Below are positions 61,901 through 64,000 of a stretch of DNA of 64,000 bases, piece by piece; positions within the stretch are counted from its first letter, which is position 1, and every line of letters starts with the position of its first letter. The notes beneath the pieces were generated by a model, which made no database searches, was not told the DNA's origin, and saw nothing but the letters and a program-made list of their open reading frames with translations. The DNA is taken from NCBI RefSeq assembly GCF_013602415.1, contig NZ_WPAG02000002.1, positions 4,715,480 to 4,779,479 of the forward strand, in the 5' to 3' direction. The translations under genes and the position numbers were made by a program. Source of the DNA: Rhodococcus sp. B50. GTDB lineage: Bacteria > Actinomycetota > Actinomycetes > Mycobacteriales > Mycobacteriaceae.

Positions 61901-64000
61901 ACGTCCTGCCGTCGTACATGGTGCCTTCGCAGATCGTGCCGATCGAGACGGTGCCCGTCACAGTCAACGGCAAACTCGACCGCACGGCCCTGCCCGCACC
62001 CGACCCGGTCACCCGCGAGTTCCGTGCCCCCACCAACCCCGTCGAGGAGACGGTGGCCGAGATCGTCGCCGAACTTCTCGGCGTCGAACGCGTGGGCCTC
62101 GACGACGACTTCTTCGCGCTCGGCGGCAACTCGCTCATCGCGACCCGTTTGGTGGCCCGGATTGGGGAGGCGCTCGGCACCACGGTGCCGGTGCGCGCGG
62201 TGTTCGAGGGATCGACCGTGCAGGCGCTGGCCGAGACCGCCGGCTCGCACCTCGGTACCGGGGAGCGGGTGCCGCTCGTGCCGCAGGAGCGCCCCGAACG
62301 GGTGCCGCTGTCGTACGCCCAGCAGCGCATGTGGTTCCTCAACCGCTTCGATCCGTCGTCGCCGCTCTACAACATTCCGCTCGCGGTGCGCCTGCGCGGC
62401 GACCTCGACGTCGATGCCCTCACCGCCGCCGTGCGCGACGTGCTCGACCGGCACGAAGCGTTGCGGACGGTGTTCCCGGAACACGAGGACGGACCGGCGC
62501 AGCAGCTTCTGGATGTTCGAGAAGTGCCGCTCGACCTCACCCCGATCGCCACACCCGACGCCGACGCGGTGCACGCCGCGATCGCCGAGGTGCTGGGACG
62601 CGGCTTCGACGTCACCCGCGAGGTCCCCATTCGTGGAGCGCTGTTCCGGGAGAACGACAGTTCGCACGTGCTCGTGGTGGTCGTCCACCACATCAGTGCC
62701 GACGGTGCGTCGACCGTTCCGCTCGCCCGCGACGTCCTCGTCGCCTACTCCGCACGCCTCGACGATGTGCCGCCGTCCTGGGAACCGCTGCCGGTGCAGT
62801 ACGCCGACTTCGCGCTGTGGCAGCGGACCGTGCTCGGCGACCCGCGCGATCCGCAGGCGCCGATCGTCCAACAGCTCGCCTACTGGACCGCCGTCCTCGA
62901 CGACACCCCGGCCGTTCTCGAGCTACCCGCCGATCGGCCGCGACCCGCGGCGGCGTCCTACCGGGGCGCCGACACCGGCTTCCGGATCGCACCCGACGTG
63001 CTCACCCGCATCGACCGGCTCGCCCACGCCCACGGCGCGACCCGCTTCATGGTGCTGCACGCCGCGCTCGCCGTGTTGCTCGCGCGTCTCGGCAACACCG
63101 ACGACGTGTCGGTCGGCACGCCCGTCGCCGGTCGTGGCGATCGTGCCCTCGACGACCTCGTCGGCATGTTCGTCAACACCCTCGTGCTGCGCACCCGCAT
63201 CGATCCCGCGAGCTCGTTCGCGGAGTTCCTCGAACAGGTCCGCACCGCCGACCTCGCAGCCTTCTCTCATGCCGACGTGCCGTTCGACCAGGTGGTCGAG
63301 GCCGTCGATCCGGTGCGCTCGCAGAGCCATTCGCCGCTGTTCCAGGTCGCGCTGTCGCTGCAGAACCAGGGCATCGGCGAATTCGAACTGCCCGGGCTGC
63401 GGGTCGAACCGCTCGAAGCGGATCTCGCCATCGCGAAGTTCGACGTCGACATCGCGCTGCGTGAGGACGAGAGCGGCGGACTGATCGCCGAACTCACCTA
63501 CGCGACCGACCTGTTCGACGAGGCGACCGCCGCCGGCCTCGCGGCTCGGTGGGTGCAGGTGCTCGACGCGAGTACAGCCGACCCGACCGCTGCCGTCGGC
63601 GACATTGCGCTCCTGTCGGATCCCGAGACCGATCGGGCGTTGGGATGGTCTGTTCCTGCACCGTTGCCGCAGAAGACCTTCCCGGAGATCCTCGCTGCCG
63701 GTGTCGCGGCGAACCCGGACGGGGTCGCCGTGGTGGACGGCGACCGGCAGCTCACCTACACGGAACTCGACCGCGCATCCAACCGGCTCGCACACAAGCT
63801 GGTCGACCACGGCGCCGGTCCGGAAACTGTGGTGGCACTGTCGTTCCCGCGTAGCCTCGACGCCGTCGTCGCGCTGTGGGCCGTGGTCAAGACCGGCGCG
63901 GCGTTCGTACCCGTCGATCCCGCGCTCCCAGCAGCGCGTATCGCATACCTGCTCACCGATTCCCGTGCCGTTCTCGGACTCGGCGACGGGCCGTCGCATG
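51451..64000 (+). CDS. Giant nonribosomal peptide synthetase, 3' end outside window (NRPS2)
   Basis: The open frame runs from GTG 51451 to the window end, at least 4,183 residues. Domain order is C-A-T-E, C-A-T, C-A-T, C-A(partial). GGGGAG ends 4 nt before the GTG, the same spacing as in NRPS1. The carrier serines are at about 992 (LGADS), 2515 (LGGNS) and 3561 (LGGNS). The epimerisation domain has HHLVVDGVSWR at 1173 and VSFNYLGR. Later condensation motifs are HHIVLDG (1661), HHIAIDG (2705) and HHISADG (3746). The first C domain is EntF-like (LTIAQYVDVRG, RHQRYRHEDM), pointing to an acyl or aryl donor bound to another carrier. The product starts with a D-configured residue. It follows alkB by 74 nt. 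A thioesterase, if any, lies beyond the edge. Product unknown. Confidence 0.95.
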   Translation, partial: MEQQYVPATSQVGEAHGGFALSSAQRGIWFAQHLLGDIPLTIAQYVDVRGEFDPEIFADAGAATARELGTGMLRILEVDGHPRQVIDHTLEDRATILDLRDEDDPEAAALAWMRAEYRTPLDMLEDRLIVCAVLRIADDRHVVYTRIHHIALDGYGATTFDTRTAERYTAAVQHREPARFDVSPLPEIVEDEQRYRASPRFENDRAYWAERIRELPHPISLAGRAAPVGPHPVRYSAPLPERVEAAIDRMLTEREKPTTFATAVAAAFAAFLARVTGETDVVLSLPVSARTTVRLRRSGGMVSNVVPIRVAVEPDGTRDDLIDRMQLEFTGALRHQRYRHEDMRRDTGYGSTDRGFFGPAVNVMMFDHEIRYGDSVGRRHVLSTGPVDDLSLNIYPSAPGQPAHIDLEANPHLYTIDELRSHHTRFVEYLAEFADSDRAIGTLPVLHDDERESLVPYRGRPAHPARLFADFLAAGVRRNPDGVAIVDGDRQVTYRELDDLSDRIAAQLVDAGAAPETFVALSMDRSADALIAVWAVAKTGAAFVPIDPALPGDRIAYMVRDSGAQLGLTVRDRLMDLPSGPRWIAVDDPIPSSIDVGAGRSRAVPENPAYMIYTSGSTGTPKGVVVTHLGLATFAADARPELALGATSRMLRFSSASFDASIFEMLQAFSAGAAMVVAPPHVLGGDELVDVLRTQRVTHIVSAPTVLNTVDPVALPDLEAVVVGGDVCTADLVERFAPTCRFTNSYGPTETTIVVTAGEPLAPGDPITIGRPLDGVVAVVLDRRLRPVPVGFVGELYLGGPALARGYHRRPGQTADRFVANPFDPGTRLYRTGDEVRWTPDHQLDFVGRSDFQVKIRGFRIELGEIDNALLDQDGVDFATTVVHDSGSSVVPASYVRMDSGTAFDMQALLDGVARVLPSHMVPAAIVELAEIPVTPAGKLDRAALPAPQFATAEFRAPETESERLLAEVAAGLLDVERIGVDDSLFALGADSIVAMQFAARAKAAGLHITARQIFEHKTIAALARVAAAVPTALVLDELPGGGVGEIPITPIVHEMLGRGDHSTFAQAVLVSTPADLTHEHLRAALGAVVARHDILRSTLRDGQWWTRAELPDLDAWITRVPVADTATAEALVDDECDSAAHDLDPRSGPVLRAVWFDVAEAGEQGRLLLVAHHLVVDGVSWRVLLPDLGQAWMQVAAGQTPTLPEVGTSYRRWAHALHDTARDRAVEIDHWTETLGGAVPLAGAAPLDPEIDTLATTATVRVDLDPAVTDAVLTRLPELYGSGTADGLLTALALAVAQGGQRSLLLTLEGHGRDLDATGTVDLARTVGWFTSAYPVRIDLADDLDLTDATAGGRASATAIKTVKEQLAAVPDNGAGYGILRHLDPETSPVLAALPTAQVSFNYLGRLTSGHIADEICEIGWVPLELDLDPNRTSQMAAAVAVDINAMVVDGPDGPHLTASFTYVPRVISAETVGALAERWQDALVGLAAHTQRPDAGGLTPSDVPLVHTHQQQIEQWENRFGRLTDIWPLSPLQSGLAFHAALSVNAVDVYTAQLRLDLTGDIDTGRWQGAFVSLLARHAALRTAFVHDDTGNPVQLVLDQVEMPWREVDLTGTADVESSLGALLDEERFARFDLTRPPLMRAVLVRLPGQRAVLALTNHHIVLDGWSMPLLVRELLVGYAAGGQAALPAPVSYRDYLAWLDRQDTERALDAWAEAFADLDEPTLVAPGSADAVDDAPVQIDIALGADDIDALGQLSRRTGATLNTIVQTAWGLLLARHWGAGDAVFGATVSGRPADLPDVENMLGLFINTLPVRVRIDETESVADLVVRLQGEQTALLDQQFVGLGAIQDRIGAGTLFDTLTVFESYPVDRAGFDENTDIAGMRVTDLDARDATHYPLSLMALLEPHLRLSVRYRTDVFDAETVDELARRFTRILKFVASQPDGVVGDVDVFLPGERERVLDSWNRTAHSVPGGDVVAEFERQVALRPSAPAVVADGAVLTYAEFAADVYRLARALLSEGVVPETLVAVDVPRSYDQLVAIYAVLVAGGAYVPVDPDQPAQRTAHVLATAAPHLVLATDETRHGLPADLRVLDVSEADGYSGDPLTGDERPTLRPGNLAYVLFTSGSTGRPKGVAVTHGALHNQLAWMRSAFAPDASDAVLYKTPVTFDASVWELFLPLQSGSRLVIADRDGHADPAYLASVVHREGVTIAQFVPSVLDLFVAEVEHAGIDASSLRAVFSGGEALRSTTAVRVREVLGAEVHNLYGPTETTVQVAHRVAGRDDAEQVPLGRPVWNTRFLVLDSALRPVPVGVPGELYVVGTQVARGYQAGAAVTADRFVANVFGNSGDRMYRTGDRVRWNRDGELDYLGRTDFQVKLNGQRVELGEIESALLAHPGITQAVVTLRTGRHGDHLAAYAVATGDGPDENAVLATVADRVPRHMVPSVLVLLDELPVTAHGKIDRAALPEPDVDATAAYIAPRTDTEVVVARIMGELLEVEQVGASSNFFRLGGNSLGATRLIARVNETFGATIGIRALFDDPTVEGLAAAVDRVRGTGDGQTVPTAGPRPDRIPLSPAQTRMWFVNRFDPGSGAYNVSAALRLRGDLDLDALRAAVVDILDRHETLRTIYPDSGAGPYQNILSVDDALRDRPVLVADTETVAESDLSERLRKLTARGFDITVEPPLELTLLECVDGSHVVVMVVHHIAIDGWSTQVLATDLVLAYSARATGRAPMWEPLPLQYADYALWMRELLGAPGEPTEIAARELDYWTTTLAGSPAVLELPTDRPRPASSSFRGAAVPFTVDADIVRRLDDYARNHGVSRFMVLHAALVVLLARLGATDDVSVGTPVAGRGDRRLDNLIGMFVNTLVLRTPVDPAAGFDEIVAAVRDIDLDAFAHVQVPFEQVVEAVDPVRSQNSAPLFQVALSVEEAHPSDLELPGLRVEPIVPDFGIAKFDLEFTLRDDAGALAGTLTYATDLFDASTAARTAERWNRTLALLLDDPRTPVGDLPYLDSGETARALDAARPEPIRIRTLPDILAAGVVASPHGVAVMDETRQLTYRELDERSNALARVLVAEGAGPETVVALAFERTIESLVAVWAVAKTGAAFVPIDVKLPVDRIAFMLSDSGAAFGLTMSDVAPSVDFSWLSVDSGDVVDRCAAASTEAVGVGVVPDFAAYMIYTSGSTGTPKGVVVTHRGLNAFTAECRSELGLTAQSRVLRFSSASFDASVFEMLAAFGAGATMVVASPEIVAGADFESFLLRHNVTHVLTAPAALGGVDAARLPDLEAVVVGGDVCPPDLVERFAPRCRFFNSYGPTETTIVITMTDPLVVGGAITIGRPIRGAGAVVLDARLQPVPDGVLGELYLAGQALARGYHDRPGMTASRFVANPFTGGLMYRTGDLVRRHVSGELDFVGRSDAQVKLRGLRIELGEIEAVLSRQGSVAHAVVDVYRDAHTGERLVGYVVPRIGADVDADALRSAVADVLPSYMVPSQIVPIETVPVTVNGKLDRTALPAPDPVTREFRAPTNPVEETVAEIVAELLGVERVGLDDDFFALGGNSLIATRLVARIGEALGTTVPVRAVFEGSTVQALAETAGSHLGTGERVPLVPQERPERVPLSYAQQRMWFLNRFDPSSPLYNIPLAVRLRGDLDVDALTAAVRDVLDRHEALRTVFPEHEDGPAQQLLDVREVPLDLTPIATPDADAVHAAIAEVLGRGFDVTREVPIRGALFRENDSSHVLVVVVHHISADGASTVPLARDVLVAYSARLDDVPPSWEPLPVQYADFALWQRTVLGDPRDPQAPIVQQLAYWTAVLDDTPAVLELPADRPRPAAASYRGADTGFRIAPDVLTRIDRLAHAHGATRFMVLHAALAVLLARLGNTDDVSVGTPVAGRGDRALDDLVGMFVNTLVLRTRIDPASSFAEFLEQVRTADLAAFSHADVPFDQVVEAVDPVRSQSHSPLFQVALSLQNQGIGEFELPGLRVEPLEADLAIAKFDVDIALREDESGGLIAELTYATDLFDEATAAGLAARWVQVLDASTADPTAAVGDIALLSDPETDRALGWSVPAPLPQKTFPEILAAGVAANPDGVAVVDGDRQLTYTELDRASNRLAHKLVDHGAGPETVVALSFPRSLDAVVALWAVVKTGAAFVPVDPALPAARIAYLLTDSRAVLGLGDGPSH
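55961..59150 (+). other. NRPS2 module 2 (C-A-T)
   Basis: The C domain begins DIWPLSPLQSGLAFHA, the style of C domains that follow an E domain and accept a D-residue donor. The A-domain pocket reads DAWQFGLVQ, close to a glutamine code I recall (DAWQFGLIDK), so Gln is a tentative guess. The carrier serine is at 58993. Confidence 0.75.
59151..62280 (+). other. NRPS2 module 3 (C-A-T)
   Basis: An LCL-type C domain has IGMFVNTLVLR. The A-domain pocket reads DAFLVGSIV, one position from module 1. Flanking sequence is also very similar to module 1 (RFSSASFDAS, VVVGGDVC), so both probably load the same residue. Confidence 0.8.
62281..64000 (+). other. NRPS2 module 4 (C and start of A), cut by window end
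   Basis: The C domain (HHISADG, VGMFVNTLVLR) is nearly a copy of the module 3 C domain. The A domain is present only to just past the VPVDPALPAARIAYLLTDS block, before the A3 motif, so no specificity can be read. Confidence 0.85.

Overview
The window is high-GC actinobacterial DNA. Several genes are typical of Rhodococcus and its relatives: a membrane alkane hydroxylase, an Actinobacteria-type BY-kinase, a membrane-anchored Hsp70-like protein, and very large nonribosomal peptide synthetases. I infer Rhodococcus or a close relative from gene content; no rRNA, tRNA or species marker is present.

Layout. (1) 1-456 is the 3' end of a polyprenyl-phosphate sugar transferase. (2) 457-5452 is an accessory stretch: a stress-type SDR, a small unknown protein, an aspartate-dehydrogenase-like enzyme preceded by a possibly frameshifted membrane gene, a phage/plasmid-like HTH protein and a small membrane protein. 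(3) 5653-21996 is a Wzy-dependent exopolysaccharide locus: galU, an O-antigen polymerase/ligase-like protein and an SGNH/SASA esterase. These are followed by a long + strand operon, ugd to fcl, with two acetyltransferases, a UDP-sugar epimerase, four glycosyltransferases, a Wzx-type flippase, gmd and fcl. The operon ends at a strong intrinsic terminator at 22007-22048. (4) A DUF4012 protein (minus strand) is divergent from NRPS1 (24115-42888), a six-module C-A-T synthetase of about 6,257 residues with a terminal thioesterase. Its stop codon overlaps the start of a Wzc/CpsD-like BY-kinase, which converges on a Wzb-like phosphatase. (5) 45317-51376 holds the Hsp70-like protein, a YibE/F-like membrane protein, an AlaA/AspC aminotransferase, a cold-shock protein and AlkB. 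(6) 51451 to the window end is NRPS2, which runs off the edge: C-A-T-E, C-A-T, C-A-T, C-A(partial).

How it fits together. GalU and Ugd supply UDP-glucose and UDP-glucuronate. The epimerase probably makes UDP-galacturonate or a similar sugar. Gmd and Fcl make GDP-L-fucose. The initiating transferase, glycosyltransferases, flippase, polymerase and BY-kinase/phosphatase pair would build and export a fucose- and uronate-containing, probably acetylated polysaccharide. The most unusual point is the close link between this locus and two giant NRPSs. One is apparently translationally coupled to the polysaccharide kinase and the other sits just behind alkB. Both start with an EntF-like condensation domain, which suggests an acyl or aryl donor supplied in trans. 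Neither product can be named from the sequence; the only clean substrate code read is threonine, in NRPS1 module 3. Three DosR-like palindromes and a duplicated upstream element hint at shared regulation. Large antisense ORFs across the NRPS genes are GC artefacts.
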